Of a DNA stretch of 34,467 nt, positions 9,808-19,107 are shown piece after piece. Position 1 is the stretch's first letter. The number at the start of each line of letters is the position of its first letter. This DNA comes from an uncultured Bacteroidales bacterium (lineage in GTDB: Bacteria; Bacteroidota; Bacteroidia; Bacteroidales; UBA932), in NCBI GenBank assembly GCA_900319855.1, contig ONQC01000019.1, positions 1 through 34,467 of the forward strand, given 5' to 3'. A model generated the notes under the pieces. It saw nothing but the letters and a program-made list of their open reading frames with translations. It was not told where the DNA came from and did not search any database. A program made the position numbers and the translations under genes.

Positions 9808-9828
9808 TATCAGAAAAAAATCTGATAC
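9807..9828. promoter_or_regulatory. Perfect 8-bp inverted repeat at the start of the esterase transcript
   Basis: GTATCAGA (9807-9814) and TCTGATAC (9821-9828) are perfect inverted copies separated by six A residues. They run from the last base of the -7 element to two bases before the start codon. The position suits a repressor operator over the transcription start, or a hairpin masking the ribosome-binding region. Which one, if either, cannot be decided from sequence. Confidence 0.4.
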
Positions 9829-9830
9829 CC

Positions 9831-11108
9831 ATGAAAGTGCTTCCTATCCTGGCGGTCCTGCCCGCCCTGATGCTCGCCTGCGGTCCGCGACCGGCCGCAG
9901 AAGTCGAGAACGTAGACCTGTTCACCCGCGTCGGCGACAACGGGCTGCTCGTTGACGCCATTGAAATCACGGTCAAGGACGGCCGTTCCCTCAAAGGGCT
10001 CACCGCCGCCGACTTTGATCTGGTCAACAATGTATGCGGGACTTTCATCGATCCGGAAACGGGTCAGGCTCCGGCCGATTATACCGATGACCAACTGACC
10101 GTAACCCGGAAGAAAAACGTCCTTCGCATTGAAGCCAAACCCTTCAATATCAACGGTAAGACCGGCGAACGCTTCCGCCGGATTCCCTGGGAACTGCAAT
10201 GCGCTGTCGACACCGCCCTCAACGTACGGGGCGACCGGATCAGCGGCGAACGCCACATCGCCGTCCTGGATGACTGTATCAAGGGAAGTTTCACCTTCGC
10301 CGGCCTGACCCGGGAATACATGCTGTATCTTCCGAAAGACGATCAAGGGAATGTCATCCCGAACGTGCCGCTGATGGTCTGGCAGATCGGTGGCGGTGAA
10401 TACAACCGGGACATGATGACGGTAGCCACCGCCAACCGCTGCCTGGTTTCCCTGGCGACCGAGGGCATCCCCTGCGCGGCCCTGGTTTTCGCCATTGCCA
10501 ATCCTAATTATTCCTACAGCGCCTCCCTGTATCCCGAGAAGATTGAACTCATCGACCGGAACAACGCCCTGCAGATGGCGTTCATCGACACGCTCATTGC
10601 CGAAGGCAAGGTGGACGGCAACCGGCTGTACTGCGCCGGCGCTTCCAGCGGCGGCGGCTGCACCATGCGGTTCATGATGCAGTTCCCGGACCGGTTCCGG
10701 GCGGCCATCCCCTGCTGCGCCATGGACCCGATCGTCCCGATCCACCAGGTCGAAGAGAAGTATGAAGGCCAGTTCGCGGATGATATCACCACGGCCTTCC
10801 AGGGGCAGGTCTACAAATGGAACGGCTCCGACATGGCCCTGGCGGACATTGACACGAAAGCCTTCGTCAACCTCCCGATGTACTTCGTCCACGCCGCATC
10901 TGACCGGACCTGCAAGGTTGCCAGCACCTATGCCTATTTCGAGGCCCGCAAACGGCTGGGCGCCACGCAGGACCAGATGAAGATCTACACCGACGAGGAA
11001 ATGGCATCCTACGGCATTCCCCCGATGATCGCCCATTTCTCCTGGGTCCCCCTGCTGGACGATTATTCCGACGGAAGCCCGATGCGCTGGATGCTCGCGC
11101 AACAATAG
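9831..11108 (+). CDS. Secreted alpha/beta-hydrolase esterase lipoprotein (PHB depolymerase/feruloyl esterase-like)
   Basis: This 425-residue protein has a lipoprotein signal with lipobox LMLAC (Cys17). An N-terminal beta-rich region (about 20-165) precedes an alpha/beta-hydrolase core of the type seen in extracellular esterases (REYMLYLPKD, PLMVWQIGGGEYNRD). The nucleophile elbow is GASSG with probable catalytic Ser272 (YCAGASSGGGCTMRFM). A late aspartate (ASDRTCKV) and a histidine (IAHFSWVP) are plausible triad partners. Similar lipoproteins in polysaccharide loci remove ester-linked groups such as acetate or ferulate, but the exact substrate here is unknown. It follows the HTCS gene by 85 bases in the same direction and ends at a shared bidirectional terminator. 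The start is supported by the -7 element and signal peptide. Confidence 0.8.
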   Translation: MKVLPILAVLPALMLACGPRPAAEVENVDLFTRVGDNGLLVDAIEITVKDGRSLKGLTAADFDLVNNVCGTFIDPETGQAPADYTDDQLTVTRKKNVLRIEAKPFNINGKTGERFRRIPWELQCAVDTALNVRGDRISGERHIAVLDDCIKGSFTFAGLTREYMLYLPKDDQGNVIPNVPLMVWQIGGGEYNRDMMTVATANRCLVSLATEGIPCAALVFAIANPNYSYSASLYPEKIELIDRNNALQMAFIDTLIAEGKVDGNRLYCAGASSGGGCTMRFMMQFPDRFRAAIPCCAMDPIVPIHQVEEKYEGQFADDITTAFQGQVYKWNGSDMALADIDTKAFVNLPMYFVHAASDRTCKVASTYAYFEARKRLGATQDQMKIYTDEEMASYGIPPMIAHFSWVPLLDDYSDGSPMRWMLAQQ

Positions 11109-11145
11109 CGTGTTGCACAATCACCTGATTTATAAATAATTAAGC

Positions 11146-11178
11146 AAAAGGCCTTCGTCAAATTGACGAAGGCCTTTT
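11146..11178. terminator. Bidirectional rho-independent terminator
   Basis: A perfect 16-bp inverted repeat (11146-11161 with 11163-11178, one central base) has an A-tract on the left and a T-tract on the right, so it can terminate transcripts in both directions. It sits between the convergent esterase genes ending at 11108 and 11228, exactly where a shared terminator is expected. Confidence 0.88.
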
Positions 11179-11227
11179 TAGGTAAATATTTAACTGTCAA
11201 TCTTTTGTAAAACACGCTATCCGAGCT

Positions 11228-12421
<1,194 letters not shown>

Positions 12422-12439
12422 TTAAGGCAAGTAAATAAC

Positions 12440-14686
12440 CTACAGGCGAACGCGTTTCTTCAACCGGATGTCCTGGCTGGAGGCGCCGATCTGGATCTTG
12501 GCCTTCTTGCCGCTGAACGCCCACTGGTGCGCCTCGCTGTCCCACAGCTTCAGGTCTTCCGCCGGGACCACCAGTTCCACGGTCTTCTTCTCCCCCGCCT
12601 TCAGCGCAATGCGGTCGAACCCGCGCAGGCGCTTGGCAGCGTCGTCATTGGCAAACTGCGCATACAGCTGCACGACCTCCTCTCCGTCGCGGCTGCCTAC
12701 GTTCTGCAGGTCGAACCGGAAGACGAAGTTGTCCCCGTCCTTGCTCACTTTCAGCCGGGAATACTTGAACTTCGTATAGCTCAGGCCATAACCGAACGGG
12801 AAGATCGGCTTGCCCTGGAAATACATATAGGTGCGGCCATGGCGGATGTCATAGTCCAGCAGGTTCGGCAGGTCGAGGATGTCGGAGACCCAGGTCTGGG
12901 TCGTGCGGCCGGCCGGATTGTAGTCGCCGAACAGCACGTCGGCCAGACCGTTGCCGAGTTCCTGGCTGCACTGGGTCAGGTGGACGATGGCCGGGACATG
13001 CTGCGCCGTCCAGTTGATCGCGAACGGGAAACTGCTGATCAGGGCGACCACGGTGTTGTGGTTCGCCTGCCAGACGACCTTGATCAGGTCTTCGGTCTCC
13101 AGCTGCAGGCTGCGGCGGTCCAGGGCCTCGCGGCCGTCACCGGCCACGGTACCCATGGCCCACGGGGCCTGGATCGACTGGGCGCCCCAGTCCGGGCTGG
13201 TAGCCGGATGGTTACCCACGCAGACGATGCAGATATCCGCCCATTTGGCGACTTCTTGCGCCGTTCCGTCGGAATCCCAGCGCTGGAAACGCACTTCCAC
13301 ATCCTCCCCTGCCACGGCATTCTTGATACCGTCCAGCGGCGTCACGGTATAGGTCGGGAGGGCACCGTACCAGTCCTTCAGGACCGCTTCGGCACGGTTG
13401 CCGAGCACCGCGATCTTCTTGACCTTCTTCTTGTCGATCGGCAGGATATTCCCTTCATTTTTCAGCAGGACAACCGATTTCTGGGTCACCAGACGCGCCT
13501 TGTCCTTGAATTCCTGGCTTTCCCAGGGAGCAACCTCCTCATCGAAGGTCATCTTGTCATACGGGCATTCCGCATCGAGCAGGCCGAGTTTGAGCATGGT
13601 CCGCAGGTTGCCCTTCGTACGCGCATCCAGGAGTTCGTCGGAAATGAAGCCGGCCTCGTAGGCGGTCTTGACCTGCTGGAAGTTGGAGTCGATGAAACGG
13701 GTCAGGCCCGCATCGAGGGACATGCCGATGGCCTCGTTGATGTCCTTGGCATAGTGGTGCGCGCTGACCATGAAACGCAGGGCGCCGGCATCGTTGACAA
13801 TGGTGCCGTTCATCCCCCATTCCTTGTTCAGGATGTCCTTGATGAAGGGATTGGCCTCGCAAGGGATGCCGTTGTAGCGGTTGTAGGCCGTCATGACGGA
13901 CTGGGAGCCCGCCTTCGCGCCCTTCCAGAAGCCATAGGAATAATACTCCCGGAACAGTTCCTCGTCGAACTGCGAATCCGTGCCGTAGCGGTTGTCTTCG
14001 TTGCTGTTGGCCAGGAAGTGCTTCATCAGGGCCGCACCCCGCCAATAGGTCGGATCGTCACCCTGGATACCCCGCACCTCGGCAGCGACCATCTCGCCCA
14101 CCAGGTACGGGTCTTCACCGAAGCTCTCTTCGGTACGGCCCCAGCGCGGATCACGCGCCAGGTCGGCGTTCGGCGCCCAGAGGATCAGGCAGTTGCGGCC
14201 GCTCTTCTGGGAATAGTAACGGGCCTCGTAGGACATGACGTCACCCACGATGAACGCCATCTCCCGGTCCCAGGTCTCACCAATGCCATAGGCCTGCGGG
14301 AAGGCGGTAGAGTTGACCATCCGCGGCGGCGGAGGGGTTTGCGGCATCTGCTGCCGGTTCTGCTGGCCCTGGCGGTTCTGCTGCTGGCCCATCATCTGGA
14401 ACTGGCCGGCGAAGCCCAGGTTCGGCAGCTGGTTGGAGCCGCCGCGCACGATGCCGTGGATGGCTTCCGTGCTGCCCGGATTCGCAATCCCGAGGCGCGG
14501 GACGCCCTGGCCCACGATGGTCGCAATCTTTTCATCCACCGTCATCAGAGAGACGGCATTGTCCAGCCGTTCCTCCTCGGACAGTTTCGGGTCCTGGAAA
14601 GGATACTCATAGGACTGTGCACGCAGGCCTGCCGATAAAGCCAGCGTTGCAGCAAGAACCGTAAAAAACAAAATTCGGGTTTTCAT
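12440..14686 (-). CDS. Secreted glycoside hydrolase family 3 (beta-glucosidase/beta-xylosidase-like)
   Basis: This 748-residue protein has a signal peptide (cut near GLRAQ). A GH3 N-terminal barrel carries EAIHG near 74-78 and DPRWGRTEESFGEDPYL, and the probable nucleophile Asp299 lies in GTIVNDAGAL. The GH3 C-terminal domain (QKSVVLLKNEGNILP, then FPFGYGLSYTKF) and an FnIII-like domain at about 650-745 follow. The residue before the nucleophile is Asn, whereas most relatives have Ser or Thr. Residues 94-122 form an unusual Gln/Asn/Pro-rich segment in an otherwise conserved loop region. GH3 enzymes release terminal beta-linked sugars in the periplasm or outside the cell; the sugar cannot be fixed from sequence. 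It is divergent from the 14910 esterase. A weak -7-like TATATTCG lies at 14740-14733. Confidence 0.93.
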   Translation of the reverse strand: MKTRILFFTVLAATLALSAGLRAQSYEYPFQDPKLSEEERLDNAVSLMTVDEKIATIVGQGVPRLGIANPGSTEAIHGIVRGGSNQLPNLGFAGQFQMMGQQQNRQGQQNRQQMPQTPPPPRMVNSTAFPQAYGIGETWDREMAFIVGDVMSYEARYYSQKSGRNCLILWAPNADLARDPRWGRTEESFGEDPYLVGEMVAAEVRGIQGDDPTYWRGAALMKHFLANSNEDNRYGTDSQFDEELFREYYSYGFWKGAKAGSQSVMTAYNRYNGIPCEANPFIKDILNKEWGMNGTIVNDAGALRFMVSAHHYAKDINEAIGMSLDAGLTRFIDSNFQQVKTAYEAGFISDELLDARTKGNLRTMLKLGLLDAECPYDKMTFDEEVAPWESQEFKDKARLVTQKSVVLLKNEGNILPIDKKKVKKIAVLGNRAEAVLKDWYGALPTYTVTPLDGIKNAVAGEDVEVRFQRWDSDGTAQEVAKWADICIVCVGNHPATSPDWGAQSIQAPWAMGTVAGDGREALDRRSLQLETEDLIKVVWQANHNTVVALISSFPFAINWTAQHVPAIVHLTQCSQELGNGLADVLFGDYNPAGRTTQTWVSDILDLPNLLDYDIRHGRTYMYFQGKPIFPFGYGLSYTKFKYSRLKVSKDGDNFVFRFDLQNVGSRDGEEVVQLYAQFANDDAAKRLRGFDRIALKAGEKKTVELVVPAEDLKLWDSEAHQWAFSGKKAKIQIGASSQDIRLKKRVRL
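14321..14407 (-). repeat. Low-complexity Gln/Asn/Pro-rich segment within the GH3 gene
   Basis: This stretch encodes residues 94-122 of the GH3 enzyme: many Gln and Asn residues, then four consecutive prolines. Sequence on both sides (EAIHGIV before, TAFPQAYGIGETWD after) is ordinary GH3. The reading frame is intact, so it is a coding insertion rather than a frameshift. Confidence 0.7.
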
Positions 14687-14857
14687 ACACTATGAACGTT
14701 TAGGGTAATCTTCATGAATATCTGTTTCAGTTCGAATATAGTAAAAAAAGAAGCCAGAATAAACGGTTCTCGACCGCGGACAATTGATTTGACATATAAT
14801 TTGAACAATCGGTAAAGTCTTTTATACAATAGAATGCCTACTCTGAAAGATTTTCCT

Positions 14858-14865
14858 TATTTTTG
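14858..14865 (+). promoter_or_regulatory. Putative -7 element for the second CE1-type esterase
   Basis: TATTTTTG is a full match to TAnnTTTG, located 44 bases before the ATG at 14910 and predicting a leader near 39 bases. A -33 TTTG at the right distance was not found. The site is in the 223-base AT-rich region divergent to GH3. Confidence 0.42.
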
Positions 14866-14909
14866 TACAGTCCTAACTACGAGTACATAACCCATAACAC
14901 AAAACACAT

Positions 14910-16022
14910 ATGAAAAAAATCCTTACCGTAATCGCGACGCTCTGCATGGTTGCAGGTGCGCTGCATGCCCAGGAACTGGCGAACTTCCAGAGAGGAGGCG
15001 GCCGTGTCGTTTCCCCGGAAATCCAGAATGACAGCGTCACCTTCCGCCTGAAGGCCGACTATGCCACCATCGTCCGGCTCAGCACCTCCTGGAGCAGGCC
15101 AGTTGACATGGTCCGCGGCGCAAACAACGTCTGGGAAGCCAAACTCCCTTGCCCGCGTCCGGAGATCTACACGTATAATTTCATCGTGGACGGTGTCTCC
15201 GTCAACGATCCGCAGAACATCCTCGTCCAGCGCGACGGCACCCGCTTCCTCAGCATGGTCATCGTACCCGGCGAGCGGAGCGAGAACTACAAGGAAGCCA
15301 ATCACCGCGGTACTGTCAGCCATCCCTGGTATGACAGCAAGATCCTCGGCATCAACCGCCGTCTGACCGTCTACACCCCGTACGGCTACGAGAGCAATCC
15401 CAAGAAGAAGTATCCGGTGCTCTACCTGCTCCATGGTGCAGGCGGCGACGAAGAGGCCTGGTCTTCTATGGGCCGTGCCGCCCAGATCCTCGACAACCTG
15501 ATCGAGAAGGGCCTTGCCGAACCGATGATCGTGGTCATGCCGAACGGCAACCCGGGCCAGCAGGCCGCCGGTACCCTCAACCTCCCCACCAAGCAGGTCA
15601 CTGAGCAGGATGCCTATGTCAAGAGCCTTGTGACGGAAATCGTCCCGTTCATCGAGAAGAACTTCCGCGCCATCCCGAAGAAGGCCTCCCGCGCCATCGC
15701 CGGCCTCTCCATGGGCGGCGGCCATACCACCCGTGCCACCATCCTCTATCCGGATGTCTTCGACTACATCTGCCCGCTCAGCTGCGGTATCCGTGAGAGC
15801 GACGAACTCGACGCCCAGCTCCAGGGCATCAAGAAAGCCGGCTACAAGCTCTACTGGGTCGGCTGCGGTACCGACGACTTCGCATGGCCGGGCACCCAGG
15901 TCCTTGACAAGGCCCTCGAGCGCAACGGCATGCCGCACACCATCTATGCTTCCGACGGCGGCCACGTCTGGTTCAACTGGAGACTCTACCTCAACACCTT
16001 CGCCCGCCTGCTCTTCAAATAG
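14910..16022 (+). CDS. Secreted CE1-type esterase, paralogue of the 11228-12370 gene
   Basis: This 370-residue protein has the same layout as its paralogue: signal peptide (cut near GALHAQ), E-set sandwich at about 30-115 ([16 protein letters not shown]), then an esterase-D domain ([35 protein letters not shown]). The nucleophile is Ser267 in GLSMGGG and the probable catalytic His is in DGGHVWFNWR. The two proteins are alike over their full length, including an almost identical C terminus ([12 protein letters not shown]), so this is a duplicated pair now in opposite orientation around the GH3 gene. Differences cluster in the E-set domain and the loop after the nucleophile, which may mean different ester specificity. 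It ends at its own strong terminator. Confidence 0.87.
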   Translation: MKKILTVIATLCMVAGALHAQELANFQRGGGRVVSPEIQNDSVTFRLKADYATIVRLSTSWSRPVDMVRGANNVWEAKLPCPRPEIYTYNFIVDGVSVNDPQNILVQRDGTRFLSMVIVPGERSENYKEANHRGTVSHPWYDSKILGINRRLTVYTPYGYESNPKKKYPVLYLLHGAGGDEEAWSSMGRAAQILDNLIEKGLAEPMIVVMPNGNPGQQAAGTLNLPTKQVTEQDAYVKSLVTEIVPFIEKNFRAIPKKASRAIAGLSMGGGHTTRATILYPDVFDYICPLSCGIRESDELDAQLQGIKKAGYKLYWVGCGTDDFAWPGTQVLDKALERNGMPHTIYASDGGHVWFNWRLYLNTFARLLFK

Positions 16023-16053
16023 TTCCTGCAACGTAACTATCTGATTCACAGAT

Positions 16054-16104
16054 AAAAAGATAAATCCAAGGACGCGATTTTGCTGTCCTTGGATTTATCT
16101 TTTT
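16054..16104 (+). terminator. Rho-independent terminator of the second esterase gene
   Basis: A perfect 20-bp stem (16054-16073 with 16085-16104) encloses an 11-base loop. The right arm ends in a T-tract and the left arm begins with an A-tract. It starts 31 bases after the stop codon. An additional 10-bp inverted pair (16024-16033 with 16124-16133) encloses the whole hairpin. Confidence 0.88.
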
Positions 16105-16170
16105 CCTGATTTTCAACCGATTGCGTTGCAGGACTATCTCCGCGCCGCCGCATAACAGTCCCAGTGATTC

Positions 16171-16201
16171 TTTGCAATTCTCCCCGGAACTCGCTATCTT
16201 G
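16171..16201 (+). promoter_or_regulatory. Bacteroidota-type promoter for the sulfatase gene
   Basis: TTTG at 16171-16174, 20 bases, then TATCTTG at 16195-16201 (one base short of TAnnTTTG). Spacing is ideal for the Bacteroidota primary sigma factor. Predicted start is near 16207, giving a leader of about 22 bases before ATG 16229. Confidence 0.6.
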
Positions 16202-16228
16202 TACCAATAATCCAAAGGACTACCCAAT

Positions 16229-17827
16229 ATGAAAAAATCCATCGAAATTCCCATCCTGTTCGGTTCTGCGGGTCTGGCGGCCGTCGGGGCGGTGACGGGA
16301 TGCAACTCCCAGAAGGACAACGGTAAGCGGATGAACATCGTCTATATCATGTGTGACGACCATTCGTTCCAGACCATCAGCGCCTACGGCCATGCCCTGT
16401 CCCAGCTGGCCCCCACGCCGAACATCGACCGGCTGGCGGCCCAGGGCATCCGTTTCGACCGGGCCTATGTCGAAAACTCCCTCTCGACGCCGAGCCGCGC
16501 CTGCCTGATGACCGGCCTGTATAGCCACCAGAACGGCCAGACCATGCTTTCCAACGTCATGGATTCCACGGTAACCTTCGTTCCGCAACTCATGCAGGCC
16601 GCCGGTTACCAGACCGCCGTCATCGGAAAATGGCACATGCTCTGCGAGCCCAAGGGTTTCGATACGTTCCGGGTGCTCCGTGACCAGGGAGAGTATTACA
16701 ATCCGGTATTCAAGACCCCCGAGTCCAAGGGCCAGTACATCCGGGAAGAAGGATATACAACGGACCTGATCACCGACCATGCCATCGAATTCCTGGAGAA
16801 CCGGGACAAAGATAAACCCTTCCTCCTTTACGTCCACCACAAGGCCCCGCACCGTTCCTGGATGCCGGACTTCAAGTACCTGGACCTGTATGAGGACGTT
16901 GAATTCCCGCTGCCGGAGACCTTCTACGACGATTATGCCACCCGTGGCGCCGCCATGCAGGAGCAGCGGATGCGGATCGAGCAGGACATGTCCATGCTCT
17001 ACGACCTCAAGCTCTATGGGTATGAAGGATCCACGCACGAGTACGACGGACCGCGGATGCTGGAATATGCCCTCGGTTCCATGACGGACGAAGAACGGGA
17101 AAGATGGTATGCCGCCTATGCCAGGAACAACGCATCGTTCTTTGCCAACCAGGACAAGATGACGGAGGAAGACATCCTCAAATGGAAATACCAGCGCTAC
17201 ATCAAGGATTATGTCCGGGTCATCAAGTCCGTGGACGATTCCGTCGGTGAAATCCTGGACTATCTGGAGGCCAATGGCCTGATGGACAATACCATGATTG
17301 TCTATACCTCCGACCAGGGCTTCTATATGGGCGAGCACGGATGGTTCGACAAGCGTTTCATGTACGAGGAATCCTTCCGCACGCCCCTAATCGTATACTA
17401 TCCCGGCGGAAAGGGCGGCAAGACCTCCCAGACGCTCGTCCAGAACCTAGACTTCGGCCCCACCTTCCTGGACATCGCCGGTGCTCCGCAGCCGGAAAAC
17501 ATGTACGGTGTGTCCATGCTTCCGGTCCTCAAGAAAGATGGCGCCACTCCGAGGAAATGGAGGGAAACGCTCTATTATCATTTCTACGACCACACGCCGG
17601 AGCACAACGTCCTGCGCCATGACGGCATCTTCGACAGCCGCTACAAACTTATCCATTTCTACGATGAGACCGGCGCGATCCCCAGCTATGAGGAATTCTT
17701 CGACCTCCAGGCGGACCCGAACGAGCTGAACAACGTAATTGACGACCCGAAATACAAGAAACTGGTCGACAAGTTCTCCAGGCAACTCACCGAAACCCGC
17801 GCGAAGATCGGCGTGACGGAATACTAG
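16229..17827 (+). CDS. Serine-type sulfatase lipoprotein (S1 formylglycine sulfatase)
   Basis: This 532-residue protein has a signal sequence with a lipobox-like AVTGC (Cys25). The alkaline-phosphatase-like sulfatase fold begins at residue 36 with metal ligands in MCDDHSFQ. The modification motif is Ser86-Thr-Pro-Ser-Arg90 (STPSRACLMTG), so formylglycine must be made from serine rather than cysteine. Further landmarks are GKWHM, HKAPHRSW, and TSDQGFYMGEHGWFDKRFMY with the late metal-binding Asp-Gln pair. Serine-type sulfatases are matured by the radical-SAM enzyme anSME, whose gene lies tail-to-tail immediately downstream. The role is removal of sulfate esters from a glycan or sulfated aromatic or steroid in the periplasm or at the surface. 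The S1 subfamily and substrate cannot be assigned from sequence alone. Confidence 0.93.
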   Translation: MKKSIEIPILFGSAGLAAVGAVTGCNSQKDNGKRMNIVYIMCDDHSFQTISAYGHALSQLAPTPNIDRLAAQGIRFDRAYVENSLSTPSRACLMTGLYSHQNGQTMLSNVMDSTVTFVPQLMQAAGYQTAVIGKWHMLCEPKGFDTFRVLRDQGEYYNPVFKTPESKGQYIREEGYTTDLITDHAIEFLENRDKDKPFLLYVHHKAPHRSWMPDFKYLDLYEDVEFPLPETFYDDYATRGAAMQEQRMRIEQDMSMLYDLKLYGYEGSTHEYDGPRMLEYALGSMTDEERERWYAAYARNNASFFANQDKMTEEDILKWKYQRYIKDYVRVIKSVDDSVGEILDYLEANGLMDNTMIVYTSDQGFYMGEHGWFDKRFMYEESFRTPLIVYYPGGKGGKTSQTLVQNLDFGPTFLDIAGAPQPENMYGVSMLPVLKKDGATPRKWRETLYYHFYDHTPEHNVLRHDGIFDSRYKLIHFYDETGAIPSYEEFFDLQADPNELNNVIDDPKYKKLVDKFSRQLTETRAKIGVTEY

Positions 17828-19107
17828 GGCCGGCGCATCCGCGCCCAGGGGATAATATATGCAGGGGGCTGCTCGCTGGCGAGCAGCTCCTTCATTTTTT
17901 CCATGTAGGGAGCAGCATGGTCATAGAACTTGTAGTAGCCCTCGCACAGGGCATTGAGCCCGGTATCGCCGTTCTCGGTCTTGTTGAACCGGTGCTTGGG
18001 GCACTCACCGTTGCAGGCAAAGAGGTACTTGCAGCGGAAACACTTGGAAGGGAGCGTATTGCGCTTGTCGATGCCGAACCGGACCTGGGCGGAGGATTCC
18101 ATCATGCTGCGGATGGTCTTCTCGCGGATGTTGCCCAGCAGGTATTTCGGATAGACGAAATGGTCGCACGGATACAGGTCGCCGTTGTGTTCGATGACCG
18201 AATTGCCGCCGCAGGTCTGACCATAGACGCAGGTACCGGGCATCACCCCGCACCAGTTGGCCAGGGTCGCATCGAAGAGGCCGACATAGTACCGGCCGAC
18301 ATCGTTGCGGACCCAGTAATCGAAAACGTCGCACATGAACTTGCCGAAGCCCAAGGAAGAAACCGACCAGAAGGCCAGCTGGGCGCCTTCGGTGGCTGGA
18401 TCCACGATGAAGGGACGAGCCGTTTTGCGCGGCTTTCCGTTGGCATCCAGTGGGTACTTGACATGCTCCACGACCGGCATGAACTGCATATAGGTGCTCC
18501 CCACGGACTTGAGGAACTGGTACACCTCCAGTCCCCTGCCCTCGCAGGCTTTGTTGATCGTGGAAAGCGTATTGAACGGGACATCCCGGTCCCTTAAATA
18601 CCGTAAGCCGCGGATAACCCGGTCGAAGGACGGGGCGCCGCCCTTGTCCTTGCGGTACTTGTCATGGATGTCCCGCGGACCGTCCAGCGAGATGCCGACC
18701 AGGAAGCCGTTGTCGCGGAAGAAATCCGCCCATTGGGCATTCAGCAGGGTCCCGTTCGTCTGGATGGTGTTGTGGATGGTCTTGTCAGCGGCGTATTTGT
18801 GCTGGAACTCCATGGCTTTCCGATAGAAATCCATGCCCAGGACCAGCGGCTCGCCGCCATGCCAGTTGAAGGTCACCTCCGGCACATCGTTCGCTGCGAT
18901 GTACTCCCGGATCACGGTCTCCAGCATCTCCTCGGTCATCCGGGGCTCCCGGCCGCCATAGATCTCGGCCTTGTCGAGATAGTAGCAATAGTGGCAGTCC
19001 AGGTTGCAGAGCGAACCGGCCGGCTTGAGCATAATGTTGAAGGCCGCCGGTCCGGTAATCCGGACGGCGTCCTCCAACAATAGCATGTTATGGAAAGGAT
19101 GCGGCAT
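17824..19107 (-). CDS. Anaerobic sulfatase-maturating enzyme (radical SAM/SPASM)
   Basis: This 427-residue cytoplasmic protein has the radical-SAM cluster motif Cys34-x3-Cys38-x2-Cys41 (CNLDCHYC) and the family motif TFNWHGGEPL for SAM binding. GISLDGP supplies the conserved substrate-side aspartate. A C-terminal SPASM region holds many cysteines (GVMPGTCVYGQTCGGNS, YPCDHF, CFRCKYLFACNGEC) for two auxiliary Fe-S clusters. It oxidises the sulfatase Ser or Cys to formylglycine before export. Its start overlaps the stop of the upstream GH3 by one base (TAATG), so the two are translationally coupled. Its stop codon and that of the sulfatase share the palindrome CTAG at 17824-17827. The adjacent sulfatase is serine-type, which requires this class of maturase. 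Confidence 0.94.
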   Translation of the reverse strand: MPHPFHNMLLLEDAVRITGPAAFNIMLKPAGSLCNLDCHYCYYLDKAEIYGGREPRMTEEMLETVIREYIAANDVPEVTFNWHGGEPLVLGMDFYRKAMEFQHKYAADKTIHNTIQTNGTLLNAQWADFFRDNGFLVGISLDGPRDIHDKYRKDKGGAPSFDRVIRGLRYLRDRDVPFNTLSTINKACEGRGLEVYQFLKSVGSTYMQFMPVVEHVKYPLDANGKPRKTARPFIVDPATEGAQLAFWSVSSLGFGKFMCDVFDYWVRNDVGRYYVGLFDATLANWCGVMPGTCVYGQTCGGNSVIEHNGDLYPCDHFVYPKYLLGNIREKTIRSMMESSAQVRFGIDKRNTLPSKCFRCKYLFACNGECPKHRFNKTENGDTGLNALCEGYYKFYDHAAPYMEKMKELLASEQPPAYIIPWARMRRP

